A stretch of DNA of 64,000 bases. It comes from CAVSWT01 sp963782985 (GTDB taxonomy: Bacteria > Bacteroidota > Ignavibacteria > Ignavibacteriales > Ignavibacteriaceae). A program made the translations under genes and the position numbers. The stretch is taken from NCBI GenBank assembly GCA_963782985.1, contig CAWALU010000010.1, forward strand, positions 62,001-126,000, read 5' to 3'. Below the pieces are notes generated by a model. That model saw only the letters and a program-made list of their open reading frames with translations, did not search any database and had not been told where the DNA came from. Shown piece by piece: positions 45,297 to 55,485 of this stretch. Positions within the stretch are counted from its first letter, which is position 1. Each line of letters opens with the position of its first letter.

Positions 45297-48200
45297 ATGA
45301 TCAGTATGAAAAATTATTCATCAACCTTAAAATTAATTTTAGTTTTTCTTTTTCTAATCCTATACTCTAATGCAAATGCCCAATATTTGGATGTGGTTCC
45401 TCAGGATCAAAGAGGCAGCGAAGATTATGTTAGACAGGGAACGCATGATGCCAATAGAATACGAACTCTATTTTTTAATTATGGAATGGCGGGCAATTAT
45501 ACAGACAACCCTGATTATACAATTTTTCATTCCATGGAATGGCCAAAAGGCTCGCTTGAAAATTACAGCGACGGCGTAACTCCTTTCGTGCTTGCCAAAC
45601 TGCAGGAAAGCGCTAACGGGCAGCTGCAAGATTTTTATATAATGGAGACAGGCTACCGCGAAAGACAGGAGATAAATCCTAATACCGGAAGGCAGCAAAG
45701 GTTTAACCCCCGCCCCGGTTATCTTCAGTTAGATCCAAATATAAATATTGGAAGATCGCCCGCTGTAAGTTACGACCCTAGAACCTGGCCTGATAGCTGG
45801 CCCGATAAAGTAAACGACCCCGATGATCCAGGCTGGACCGGTTCATGGAACGGCTACTTCGGCAAACGACCAAATGCAGATCAAGAAAGTTATTGCGTTT
45901 ACGATGATGATTATTACGGCAAGTGGAATTTTTATCCTGATTCCCGCGACAATACCCGAAGAGGTATGGCGCTCAAAGTAGATCAAAGAGGATTTCAATG
46001 GGCTAACATTCAATCCCGCGATGTAATTTTTTGGCACTACGATATTTCTAATGAAGGCACTACTAATTACAGTTATAATGTAATTTTTGGTTTGTATATG
46101 GATTCGGGCATTGGCGGCAGCTCGCTTAGCCCGTTTGATTTAGTTTATGAAAGCGATGATGACAATGCTTTTTATGACACCACCAATGGTTTAGATTTAG
46201 TATATACATGGGATTATAACGGGCATGGTCAGTTTGGCAACACCGGTTACCTTGGCTACGCATATCTTGAAACGCCCGGCAACCCAATTGATGGTATTGA
46301 TAACGATGAAGACGGCATTGTTGATGAACAACGAGACAGCGGTCCCGGTCAAAAAATTGTAGGGCAAGGCGATATTATTGCCTACCTTGCTGCAAATTAT
46401 GATACTACCAGGTTAAATAGATTTGCTAACTTCAGACTTCGCCCTGCGCTGCAAAGAGGTGTTTGGTGGACTGGCGATGAAGATTTAGATTGGACATTAA
46501 ATAATGATACAGGCGCTGACGGTGTGTTTGGAACTTTCGATACAGGCGAGAATGATTCTATACCTACCTTGGGCGAACCTAATTTTGATCGAACGGATTT
46601 AAATGAATCAGATCAAATTGGTTTAACAGGGTTTAAGCTGAACAGAATAAGAGTGGGCGCGGGCGGTATTGGTCCCACAGACGACATAATATTTTATATG
46701 GACGCCAAACAATGGCCAAGAGTTTTGTACGATAAATGGACCGGACCTAATCCTTTTGAAAATATTCAAGGCGTTAGAAATTATAATATAGGATTTTTAT
46801 TTGCTTCCGGACCTTTCTTTTTAGGCACCGCAAAAACTGAAAGATTTAGTCTTGCATTGGCGTTTGGCTCTGATCTTTATCAAATGACAAAAACAGTTCA
46901 GATTGTGCAAACAATTTATGACGCCAATTACCAATTTGCCACGCCGCCGCCGCTGCCTACGCTAAAAGCATATGCGGGAGACGGCTTTGTAAATTTAACC
47001 TGGGATAACGCCGCTGAAGACGCCTTTGACCCAATAACAAATACAAATGATTTTGAAGGCTATAAAATTTATAGAAGCTCCGATGAAAGTTTTCTTGATC
47101 CTCAGGTTGTTTATGATGCACAGGGTTTGGGTCCTTTGGGTCCCGGGAAAGCTTTAGCGGTTTTTGATTTGAATGACGGAATACTTGATTACAGTAATGT
47201 TTCAGTTGAAGGACTTCAATTTTATTTCGGCACAGATTCAGGAGTTAAGCACACTTTTAAAGATACTACGGTTGTAAATGGTCAACGATATTTTTATGCG
47301 GTTACTTCTTACGATAGAGGAATTGAACTTTTAAATGTTTATCCCTCTGAAAGCGCTATCTCTGTAAATCAAACATTGCGCGGCGGAATTATTCTTCCTA
47401 AAAATGTAGTGATAGTTTATCCTAATGCGCAGGCGCCGGGATACAAACCGGGAACTTATACCGACTTAACTCACGCCGAAGGCGCTGGTCAAGGGACAGT
47501 TCAGCTGGAAATTCCTAATCCTGATTTGGTTCCCAAAAATCATACATTCGAAATACGTTTTACTTCTCCCAAAGATTCCATTAGAGCAAGTAGTTATGAA
47601 TTGTTTGATGTAACAAATGGAATGAATGATACGGTTTTTGTTGGGGGAAAAGATTTGCTGGCTTTGGGAAGGGGACCTGTGGGTTTAGGAATTTTGCCAA
47701 TAATATTTACATCGCCAAATCTGGAACCTGATACTTTAAACTCTGGATTTCTGCCTTCCAGTCAAACGAACATGGTATTAAAAACCAGAATCTCTAGTAC
47801 ATCCACTCCGGCAAATGCTGAAAGACTATTATACCCGGCAGACTATTCTATAATTTTTGATGATGTAGTTTTGGACACTTCTAAATCGACAATTGGCGTT
47901 CCCGCTGTTCCTACAAAATTTAAAATTACGGGTACTACTAAAACTGGAATTACCTTCCCTGTTGATTTTAGATTTTTTGATTCGGATGGAAATCAAACCA
48001 TCAGCAGAGGCAATGAATATATAGAAATACTTTCGAAAAATAGCGCGGATAAAGTTCTGCCGGTTTGGAGAATAACTGTCGATACTGTAAACGGTCCTAA
48101 GTATGCAAATTCAATCTTCCCAAAAAAAGGAGATATTTATCAGCTTGCGATAAGCGTTCCCTTCAGTAAAAATGATGTATTCACTTTTGTAACAGATTCT

Positions 48201-48548
48201 TCTTTTATTGATATGGCGCAGCAAACCGCTGAGTATAATACAAAACCTTACGTGGTTCCCAATCCATATCTTGGAATGGCGTCATTTGAACAAGCGCCGT
48301 ATGCACAATCTGGCAGAGGCGACAGGCGTATCGAATTTAGGGGTTTGCCGGTTAATGCCGTAGTTCGGGTTTTTACAATTACCGGAGAGCTGGTTAAAAC
48401 ACTAAACCAAAATACCGGTTTCCAAAATTATATTGCCTGGAATATGCGATCAAAAGATAATTTAGAAATTGCGCCCGGGCTTTACATCTTTCACGTAGAG
48501 GCGCCAGGCGTAGATGATTACATTGGTAAATTTGCGGTCATTAAATAA
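45297..48548 (+). CDS. Giant exported protein of the receptor cluster
   Basis: 1083 residues from ATG 45297, 9 nt after AGGAG (a GTG/TTG start further upstream would overlap the receptor). The signal peptide ends YSNANAQY. The N-terminal 500 residues are rich in Tyr/Trp/Asp, with a Ca-binding-like run DGIDNDEDGIVDEQRD near 345. A fibronectin-III-like domain follows (about 560-690: VNLTWDNAAED, YKIYRSSDES). The C-terminus (YVVPNPYLG, then RVFTITGELVKTL and YIGKFAVIK) is a divergent T9SS-type sorting domain. Proteins like this recur beside TonB receptors in this lineage. Perhaps a surface glycan binder replacing SusD (inference). Confidence 0.78.
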   Translation: MISMKNYSSTLKLILVFLFLILYSNANAQYLDVVPQDQRGSEDYVRQGTHDANRIRTLFFNYGMAGNYTDNPDYTIFHSMEWPKGSLENYSDGVTPFVLAKLQESANGQLQDFYIMETGYRERQEINPNTGRQQRFNPRPGYLQLDPNINIGRSPAVSYDPRTWPDSWPDKVNDPDDPGWTGSWNGYFGKRPNADQESYCVYDDDYYGKWNFYPDSRDNTRRGMALKVDQRGFQWANIQSRDVIFWHYDISNEGTTNYSYNVIFGLYMDSGIGGSSLSPFDLVYESDDDNAFYDTTNGLDLVYTWDYNGHGQFGNTGYLGYAYLETPGNPIDGIDNDEDGIVDEQRDSGPGQKIVGQGDIIAYLAANYDTTRLNRFANFRLRPALQRGVWWTGDEDLDWTLNNDTGADGVFGTFDTGENDSIPTLGEPNFDRTDLNESDQIGLTGFKLNRIRVGAGGIGPTDDIIFYMDAKQWPRVLYDKWTGPNPFENIQGVRNYNIGFLFASGPFFLGTAKTERFSLALAFGSDLYQMTKTVQIVQTIYDANYQFATPPPLPTLKAYAGDGFVNLTWDNAAEDAFDPITNTNDFEGYKIYRSSDESFLDPQVVYDAQGLGPLGPGKALAVFDLNDGILDYSNVSVEGLQFYFGTDSGVKHTFKDTTVVNGQRYFYAVTSYDRGIELLNVYPSESAISVNQTLRGGIILPKNVVIVYPNAQAPGYKPGTYTDLTHAEGAGQGTVQLEIPNPDLVPKNHTFEIRFTSPKDSIRASSYELFDVTNGMNDTVFVGGKDLLALGRGPVGLGILPIIFTSPNLEPDTLNSGFLPSSQTNMVLKTRISSTSTPANAERLLYPADYSIIFDDVVLDTSKSTIGVPAVPTKFKITGTTKTGITFPVDFRFFDSDGNQTISRGNEYIEILSKNSADKVLPVWRITVDTVNGPKYANSIFPKKGDIYQLAISVPFSKNDVFTFVTDSSFIDMAQQTAEYNTKPYVVPNPYLGMASFEQAPYAQSGRGDRRIEFRGLPVNAVVRVFTITGELVKTLNQNTGFQNYIAWNMRSKDNLEIAPGLYIFHVEAPGVDDYIGKFAVIK

Positions 48549-48571
48549 AAATTCGAATTATAATTCGGTGA

Positions 48572-49591
48572 ATGAATATGAAAACTTTTACAAAAATTTT
48601 TATTACAGTTTTAATTTTATTTTACGCTGATGTTTTTGCTCAGTCAAAAGTTGGAACTACTATTGGACAATTTTTAAAGATTGAACCAAGCTCAAGATTG
48701 GTTGCCATGGGCAATGCCGGAGCGTCTCTTTCAAACGAAGCTTCGGCGGCATTTTATAATCCCGCCAGTTTGGGAAGGGTTCAGGATATTAATGTGCAGT
48801 TTACATATAGCCAGTGGCTGGCAGATATAAAATATAATTACGCGGCTGCTGCAATTAATTTAGAAGGGTTAGGAACATTCGGTTTGCAGGTTACTTCTTT
48901 AAGTTCCGGCGATATGGAAATTAGAACTGTGGAAAAAGAAGCAGGTTCGGGGTTATATTTTGACGTTACTAATTTATCGCTGGGCTTAGCTTACGGCGTA
49001 ATGCTAACTGATAGGGTCTCGACGGGCATAGGGATTAATTACATTCAGGAAACTATTTATAATACCAGCCTAAACGACGTATCATTTAATTTCGGCGTGC
49101 AGTACCAAACCGCAATAGAAGGCTTAGCAATCGGCGCCAGCGTTTCCAATTTTGGTCCCCGCGCTTCCTATGATGGAAGAGATATATATTTTAATTATGA
49201 TGCGGACCCTAATAAATACGGCGATCATCCCAGGCTTCCTTCGGAATTAAGAATGGGCTCTTACGGTCTGCCGACTTTATTTAGAGTAGGTTTATCTTAT
49301 TTAATGAACATCAGCGATTGGAGCCAATTGGTTATTGCTTCCGATGCAATGCATACCAACGATAACACTGAAAGAATTAACGCGGGCGCCGAATGGCTTT
49401 TCCTAAATACTTTTGCAATTCGCGGCGGCTATCGCGATCTTTTTTTAGAAGATGTTGAAGGCGGACTGGTGCTGGGCGCGGGCGCTTATGTAGGCTTTGC
49501 CGGTTCAACAAAACTCAGCTTTGATTATGCCTGGGCTGATTACGGAAAATTAAATAATACTCATAGATTTACGGTAGGGATTCATTTCTAA
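48572..49591 (+). CDS. PorV/PorQ-family outer-membrane beta-barrel protein
   Basis: 339 residues with a signal peptide (ILFYADVFAQSK). The family start GQFLKIEPSSRLVAMGNAGA and SNEASAAFYNPASLGRV is characteristic of PorV/PorQ/UPF0164 barrels. It ends with an aromatic barrel terminus (THRFTVGIHF). PorV carries T9SS cargo from the translocon to the attachment complex. A copy beside T9SS-sorted proteins and a TonB receptor suggests a dedicated cargo shuttle (inference). Start ATG 48572 or 48578. Confidence 0.86.
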   Translation: MNMKTFTKIFITVLILFYADVFAQSKVGTTIGQFLKIEPSSRLVAMGNAGASLSNEASAAFYNPASLGRVQDINVQFTYSQWLADIKYNYAAAAINLEGLGTFGLQVTSLSSGDMEIRTVEKEAGSGLYFDVTNLSLGLAYGVMLTDRVSTGIGINYIQETIYNTSLNDVSFNFGVQYQTAIEGLAIGASVSNFGPRASYDGRDIYFNYDADPNKYGDHPRLPSELRMGSYGLPTLFRVGLSYLMNISDWSQLVIASDAMHTNDNTERINAGAEWLFLNTFAIRGGYRDLFLEDVEGGLVLGAGAYVGFAGSTKLSFDYAWADYGKLNNTHRFTVGIHF

Positions 49592-49730
49592 TTTTAATTT
49601 TTTTTTTAATAATTTTCACTTTAATTAACTGGTTATTAACCGCAAATTTAATTTCCGCTATACCGCCTTACTTCCGGTGAGTATTACTTTGGCTGTTGTA
49701 AAATTAATCCTTTAAACAATTATAAGATTA

Positions 49731-51573
49731 ATGAATTTTCATTTTAAAATTATTTTAACGTTTATTTTAATTCTCTTCACTTCAATTCAATCCCAAGAAA
49801 AAGATAAGGTGGTTGCCAAAGTAGGCGCGGACTTAATAACCGAATCGGAATTTAAAGAAAGGTTTGATTTCAGCGTTCATCCTAATCTTAATAAAGAAAA
49901 AGATGAGTTCACCGAGAAACATAAATTTTTAGAAGAGCTTATCGCCGAAAAACTTCTATCATTAGACGCCCAAGAAAAAGGATACGACACGTTAGAAGCA
50001 TTCCGCAATATTATTGATCCGCTTCAAAATATATTTGTACGCGACGCTCTTTACAAAATTGAAGTAAAAGATAAAGCTATTTTTTCACAGGATGATTTAG
50101 CCGAAGGAATTGAACGAATAAAAAAAGTGCGGCAGATTAAATTCATTTATTCAAAAAACATTGATGAGATAAATAAAATTTATAAATGGTTGTTAGAAGG
50201 GGCTTCGTTCGACTCTCTGCTTTCTTTACGCAATGAAAAAAAAGAGCAGCAGGCTTTAAAAGAAATTACATTTGGCGCGATGGATAAAACGATTGAGGAC
50301 AGCGTTTATAATTTACAAGTTGGTCGCTATACAACTCCTCTTGCTTCAGCCGATGGCTACTACATTTTAAAACTAATTAACATTAAAAATAATCCCAATC
50401 TTAAAAGTAATGAATCAGCGCTGGATGAAGTAAAAAAGATTGTAGAGGCCAGGGCGGATTACAAAGCATATCTAAATTATTACCGTAATTTTTTTATAAA
50501 GAATAAAGTCGCCGCCGACAAAGATATTTTTGAAAGTTTAATTAAATATTTTGTCCCGGCTTTCCAAGAAAAATATTCAGACCAATCTTTTTCCCAAGAT
50601 GACAATAAAATATCATTGTCCGGTAATGAAGTTACCTCGGCGATAAATGATTTGGATGCTAATGAAAGAAATAAAAACTTTATTAAGATTAAGCGCCATC
50701 CTATTAAAACAAAATATTTTTTAAATCAATTAAGTCAGGAAGGTTTTTACGTTAAAGATTTAAGCGAGTTAAGCATTCGCGCATCGCTTTCATCTTACAT
50801 AAGAAAATTTATTGAAGATGAATTGCTAACCATAGAAGGGAATAAAAAAAAATTATACAATTCGCCTGAAGTAAAAAAATATCTTGATATGTGGAAGGTC
50901 GCTTACTTATCAAAAATGTTAATGATGAATATTTTTGATTCGCTGAAAGTTTCCGAAGAAGAAGCTTATAATATTTATAAACAGCGCGACGGGAAAAATA
51001 TTCCTCTTCATCTTGTAAACATTGCAGAAGTTTTAACCGATAGCCTGGGAACGGCAGAAAAAGTTTTAAACGAACTTTCACTTGGAATTGATATTAGAGA
51101 TTTGGCAAAGCAGTATTCTAAAAGAGATTCTTTTAAAGGAAGATGGCGGCGTGTTTGGTTTTTTCCCCGTAACTAAATTCGGGGAGATTGGAAAAAATGC
51201 CGCGCAAATGGAAGTCGGCGAAATACGCGGTCCTATAAAAACTGACGATGGTTATTCAATCATTCAATTGCTGGAAACGAAAGATGATACCACAAATTAT
51301 TCTATGAGCTATGACGAAGTAAAAGATCAAATTATGATGGCGCTTACATTAACTAAATATGAAAAATATATCAACGAGTATAATGCTAAGTTAGCGGATA
51401 AATATAATGTCAAGATTTATGATGAAACCCTTAAAAACATTGATAATATTTTTATGAATCTTGTAGTGGTAAGGCGTATGGGTTTTGGCGGAGAGATTTA
51501 TGCGGTTCCGCCAACAGAACAATTTAACGGCTGGTATGGCGTTTGGAAAAAAAACAAAAACTTAAATCCGTGA
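49731..51573 (+). pseudogene. Parvulin-type peptidyl-prolyl isomerase/chaperone, frameshifted
   Basis: SurA/PpiD-like periplasmic folding factor with signal peptide (ILILFTSIQSQE), SurA-like N-terminal helices (VVAKVGADLITESEFKERFD) and a parvulin domain. The first frame stops at 51176 after reading the wrong frame from KRDSFK. The family sequence continues in the next frame as EDGGVFGFFPVTKFGEIGKN and VGEIRGPIKTDDGYSIIQLL to 51573. Removing one G at 51138/51139 (AAAGGAAGAT to AAAGAAGAT) restores a protein of about 613 residues. Placed between the PorV-like gene and the glucanases, it could help fold exported enzymes (inference). Confidence 0.88.
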
Positions 51574-51577
51574 TATT

Positions 51578-53992
51578 ATGAAAAAACAATTTATAATTTT
51601 TTTACTTTTAATTTGTACGGCTTCGGTTGCTACAGCGCAGGATTATATCTTTTTTAGCGACAGCCCCAACAATGTTTATTACGATTACAGCTTTGGATTT
51701 TTTAATAACCCCAGCGTTTTGGGGATGACTAACGTAAATAAATTTCCCGTTGATACAGCATATAAATTTTCAGGAACAAATTCTTTAAGATTAAGATGGA
51801 AGTCAGTTGATGGCGGAGATTGGGGAATGTCCGTAGCAGAGCCGGGCTGGCTTGCGCACGATGCATCGCAAAAAGATTCAATTACATTCAGAGCGTATTC
51901 AACGGCTGATATTGATTCATTCTCGCTCCCTTCAATTTATATTGAAGACACGCAAAACATAAAAACTCCCAAACAAAGTTTATCAAAATATATCGGCAAA
52001 ATTGAAAAAAATATTTGGCAAAAAATATCTATCCCAATTTCTATCTTCACTCAAAATCCCGGTGCAACTGATCTAACAAAAATTAAAACAATTTATTTTG
52101 GACAAGATAACGGCGACGGCGGTCTGCACACAATATACCTCGATGATATAAGAATGATGTCAATAGCGGATACTGATTACACCGCTCCTGCTGTGCCTAA
52201 AAATTTAGCTGCAGTGGGTTTCCATAGTTACATCCATTTGACCTGGACTCCAAATTCCGAAACTGATCTTGCAGGCTATTATATTTATCGAGCGGAAGGA
52301 AGCGACTATAAAGTTGTTGGCGCGGCTGCCAAGAACGCAACTTATTATAATAATAATACGGGCATCCCTCCAAAAACTTTCAGCTATAAAATTTCCGCTT
52401 ATGATTTAAATGGAAATGAATCTGCGTTGAGCGAAGAGGTTTCAGTATCTACAACTTCCGCCTCCGATAGCGTTCTTCTCGATTTAGTTCAGGGAGCAAC
52501 GTTCAAATACTTTTGGGATTATGCTCATCCGGTTTCCGGGTTGGCGCGTGAAAGATTAAACTCAGGTGAAACAGTAACAACTGGCGGTTCAGGTTTTGGG
52601 GTGATGGCTTTGCTGGTCGGCATTGAACGTGGTTTTATCACGCGCGAGCAAGGCGCTGCAAGAATGCTTACCATTTTAAATTTCTTATCTACGAAAGCCG
52701 ATAGATTCCACGGCGGTTTTCCGCATTGGATGAACGGAACAACCGGACACGTCATTCCTTTCAGTACAAAAGATAACGGCGGCGATCTTGTTGAAACTGC
52801 TTTTATGATTCAAGGGCTTTTAACAGCTCGACAATATTTTAATGAAAATAATTCCGATGAACTGCAAATTAGAAATTTAATTACAGCTATTTGGGAAGCG
52901 GTTGAATGGGATTGGTATAGGAAGGATACCAACAGTAACTTTTTATACTGGCATTGGTCGCCGAATTATAATTGGGATATGAATTTTAAATTGCAAGGTC
53001 CCAATGAAACTATGATTTGTTATTTGCTTGGAATCGCTTCGCCCACTCATTCAATTCCGGCTTCAATGTACCACGAGGGCTGGGCAAGCAGCGCAAATTA
53101 TATAAACGGAAAAACATTTTACGGAATTCCCTTGTATGTGGGCTGGGATAATGGCGGTCCATTATTTTTTGCTCACTACTCATTTCTTGGTTTTGACCCT
53201 CGATTTAAAAAAGACGCTTACACAAATTATTTTATTAACAATAGAAATCATTCGCTTATTCAGCAGGCATACAGCATTGCTAATCCAAAACATTTTCCCG
53301 GATACGATGCCGACACCTGGGGCTTAACCGCAAGCGATGATCCGTTCGGTTATAAGGCTCACGAAATTAATAATGATAACGGAACAATATCTCCGACAGC
53401 CGCGCTTTCATCAATGCCTTATACTCCAAAGGAATCGATAGACGCTTTAAAAAGTTTTTATTATGAATACGGCGGCAGTTTGTGGGGAACGTATGGATTT
53501 AAAGATGCTTTCAATTTAAAGGAAGGCTGGTTTGCAAGCAGCTATTTGGCAATTGATCAAGGTCCGATTATAGATATGATAGAAAATTACAGATCGCAAT
53601 TGCTCTGGAATAATTTTATGGCAAATCCTGAAATTCAGCCGATGCTTGACGCTATTGGCTTTACGCCGGATTCTACAGCCGTTAGCGTTGATAATAAAAA
53701 TCCTGAAATCGCTTCCGATTATAAACTGTTGGGCAATTATCCTAATCCTTTTAATCCAACCACCACAATTGAATTTTCAATTCCTTCTTCTCAGCAAATT
53801 TCAATTGTAATTTATGATATTCTTGGAAGAGAAATAAAAACATTATTGCAAGAAGAAATAAAATCCGGCAATCATAAAATTGTTTGGGACGGAACTAACA
53901 ATTTTGGCTCTATAGTAAATTCAGGAATTTATATTTATAGATTAAGTGCGTCAAATAAAATTTTATCAGGCAAAATGATTCTTCAAAAATAA
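51578..53992 (+). CDS. T9SS-sorted GH144-like beta-glucanase with N-terminal binding module
   Basis: 804 residues with a signal peptide (TASVATAQD). Residues about 22-200 form an unnamed jelly-roll module shared with the GH3 protein at 55486 (KFSGTNSLRLRWKSVDGGDW). A fibronectin-III domain covers about 205-290 (AVGFHSYIHLTWTPNSETDL). The glucoamylase-like (PF10091-type, GH144) helical barrel covers about 300-700 (FGVMALLVGIERGFITREQG, FAHYSFLGFDPR, LAIDQGPIIDMIENYRS). A T9SS sorting domain closes it (GNYPNPFNPTTTIEFSIP, GKMILQK). Characterised GH144 enzymes cleave beta-1,2-glucan. Surface endo-enzyme of the island. It starts 4 nt after the chaperone gene. Confidence 0.87.
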   Translation: MKKQFIIFLLLICTASVATAQDYIFFSDSPNNVYYDYSFGFFNNPSVLGMTNVNKFPVDTAYKFSGTNSLRLRWKSVDGGDWGMSVAEPGWLAHDASQKDSITFRAYSTADIDSFSLPSIYIEDTQNIKTPKQSLSKYIGKIEKNIWQKISIPISIFTQNPGATDLTKIKTIYFGQDNGDGGLHTIYLDDIRMMSIADTDYTAPAVPKNLAAVGFHSYIHLTWTPNSETDLAGYYIYRAEGSDYKVVGAAAKNATYYNNNTGIPPKTFSYKISAYDLNGNESALSEEVSVSTTSASDSVLLDLVQGATFKYFWDYAHPVSGLARERLNSGETVTTGGSGFGVMALLVGIERGFITREQGAARMLTILNFLSTKADRFHGGFPHWMNGTTGHVIPFSTKDNGGDLVETAFMIQGLLTARQYFNENNSDELQIRNLITAIWEAVEWDWYRKDTNSNFLYWHWSPNYNWDMNFKLQGPNETMICYLLGIASPTHSIPASMYHEGWASSANYINGKTFYGIPLYVGWDNGGPLFFAHYSFLGFDPRFKKDAYTNYFINNRNHSLIQQAYSIANPKHFPGYDADTWGLTASDDPFGYKAHEINNDNGTISPTAALSSMPYTPKESIDALKSFYYEYGGSLWGTYGFKDAFNLKEGWFASSYLAIDQGPIIDMIENYRSQLLWNNFMANPEIQPMLDAIGFTPDSTAVSVDNKNPEIASDYKLLGNYPNPFNPTTTIEFSIPSSQQISIVIYDILGREIKTLLQEEIKSGNHKIVWDGTNNFGSIVNSGIYIYRLSASNKILSGKMILQK

Positions 53993-54060
53993 TAGCACAA
54001 TTATTTTTTGCAGAATTTTTAGTGAACGGCATCTCAATAACTAAAACTGAGATATCTATT

Positions 54061-55437
54061 ATGAACAAATTTAAATTTCTAACTTTTTTGATTTTCGCTT
54101 TGGTTATTTTGACTGCTTGTGAAGATAAATCATCCGAGAAAAACTCAACCAAAATTGATTATGAATTAACAAAAGACGATGAAATATTTTTAGACACGCT
54201 TCAGTATAAAACTTTTCTTTACTTCATTAATGAAGCAAACCTTGAAAATGGAATGGTTAAAGACCGCTCCACAGAAAAATCTCCATCAAGTATGGCGGCG
54301 GTTGGTTTTGCTTTGCCGATTTGGGCTATCGGCGCTGAACATGATTGGATTTCGCGCAAACAATCATCCCAATACACATTAAATCTTTTAAAATTTTTAT
54401 TGAACTCAGAGCAGAGTCTTGATCCCTTTGCCACGGGCTACAAAGGTTTTTATTATCATTTTGTAGATATGAAAACGGGTAAGCGTTTTTGGAACAGCGA
54501 ACTTTCCTCAGTTGATTCGGGACTGCTTTACAGCGGAATTATTTTCGCCCGTCAGTATTACGCCGAAGATAACGAAACGGAAAATCAGATTAGAGATATT
54601 GCGGCAAAGTTGTTGAAGCGGGTTAATTGGTCTTTCTTTGTTCTCCCCGATTCAGTTGAATATGGAAATCAAATTTCTCTTGGCTGGCATGAAAAAGAAG
54701 GGTTTAACAAACTTGGTTGGTGGGGCTACACTGAAGCGCTATTTTTGTACATTGTCGCCGCGGGAATGGATATGCCTAATCCGCAAAAAGCATACAGCGG
54801 CTGGCTTAGCTCTTACCAATGGCGCGAGCCTTACAACGGATTAGGACATGTTGTTTTTCCGGCAATGTTTACTCATCAATACTCGCTTATGTTTTTGGAT
54901 ATGAAGGGGAAGCAAGATTCATATATGAAAGAAAAGGGGATTGATTATTTTGAAAACTCGCGTCGCGCTACTTTTGTTCAAAGAGAATACGCAATTCAAA
55001 ATCCAAATAATTGGAAAGGTTACGATTCATTAACCTGGGGATTATCTGCATGCGATGGTCCGGGGAGCAAATATAATTTTGATGATAAGCATTTCTGGGA
55101 TTATTCCGCGCGTGGAACTTCCGGTCCAGATTCAACTTTTGACGACGGCACAATAGCGCCAACTGCGGCAGGCGGTTCAATTGCTTTTGCGCCTGAAATT
55201 GTAATTCCAACTTTAAAGAATATGTATAAGAAATACGGCGGAAAAGGTCTTTGGGCAAAATATGGTTTTGTTGATGCGTTTAATCCCACAATAAATTGGT
55301 TTGATAAAGATTATCTCGGAATCGATCAAGGACCAATTGTAGTAATGATAGAAAATTATCGGAATGGTTTTGTTTGGAAATATTTTATGAAAGATCCCAT
55401 CGTTCAAAAAGGATTAAAAATTTTAGGATTTAATTAA
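54061..55437 (+). CDS. GH144-like beta-glucanase lipoprotein
   Basis: 458 residues from ATG 54061, chosen because it places a lipobox (LTACE) at residue 20; an upstream GTG at 54022 would bury it. After a short linker, the single glucoamylase-like GH144 barrel covers about 45-455. Motifs are FLYFINEANLENGMVKDRST, MAAVGFALPIWAIGAEHDW, LGWWGYTEALFLYIVAAGMD and LGIDQGPIVVMIENYR. It is a paralogue of the preceding gene without accessory modules. Probably a periplasm- or membrane-anchored oligosaccharide-processing enzyme acting after the T9SS-secreted paralogue; Bacteroidota GH144 oligoglucan hydrolases are a precedent. Confidence 0.88.
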   Translation: MNKFKFLTFLIFALVILTACEDKSSEKNSTKIDYELTKDDEIFLDTLQYKTFLYFINEANLENGMVKDRSTEKSPSSMAAVGFALPIWAIGAEHDWISRKQSSQYTLNLLKFLLNSEQSLDPFATGYKGFYYHFVDMKTGKRFWNSELSSVDSGLLYSGIIFARQYYAEDNETENQIRDIAAKLLKRVNWSFFVLPDSVEYGNQISLGWHEKEGFNKLGWWGYTEALFLYIVAAGMDMPNPQKAYSGWLSSYQWREPYNGLGHVVFPAMFTHQYSLMFLDMKGKQDSYMKEKGIDYFENSRRATFVQREYAIQNPNNWKGYDSLTWGLSACDGPGSKYNFDDKHFWDYSARGTSGPDSTFDDGTIAPTAAGGSIAFAPEIVIPTLKNMYKKYGGKGLWAKYGFVDAFNPTINWFDKDYLGIDQGPIVVMIENYRNGFVWKYFMKDPIVQKGLKILGFN

Positions 55438-55485
55438 TTTCTGTCAAATGAAAACTGTTCCGTATTTGTAATCTAAAAATAAAAT

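Noticed and set aside
45297..48548. Calling the giant exported protein SusD
   Set aside because: It has no lipobox and no SusD/RagB-type tetratricopeptide helices; the sequence is beta- and turn-rich with a T9SS-like end.
8010..51155. Programmed +1 frameshifting at the three shifted genes
   Set aside because: The sites share no slippery sequence, no prfB-like element and no common structure; simple indels explain them better.
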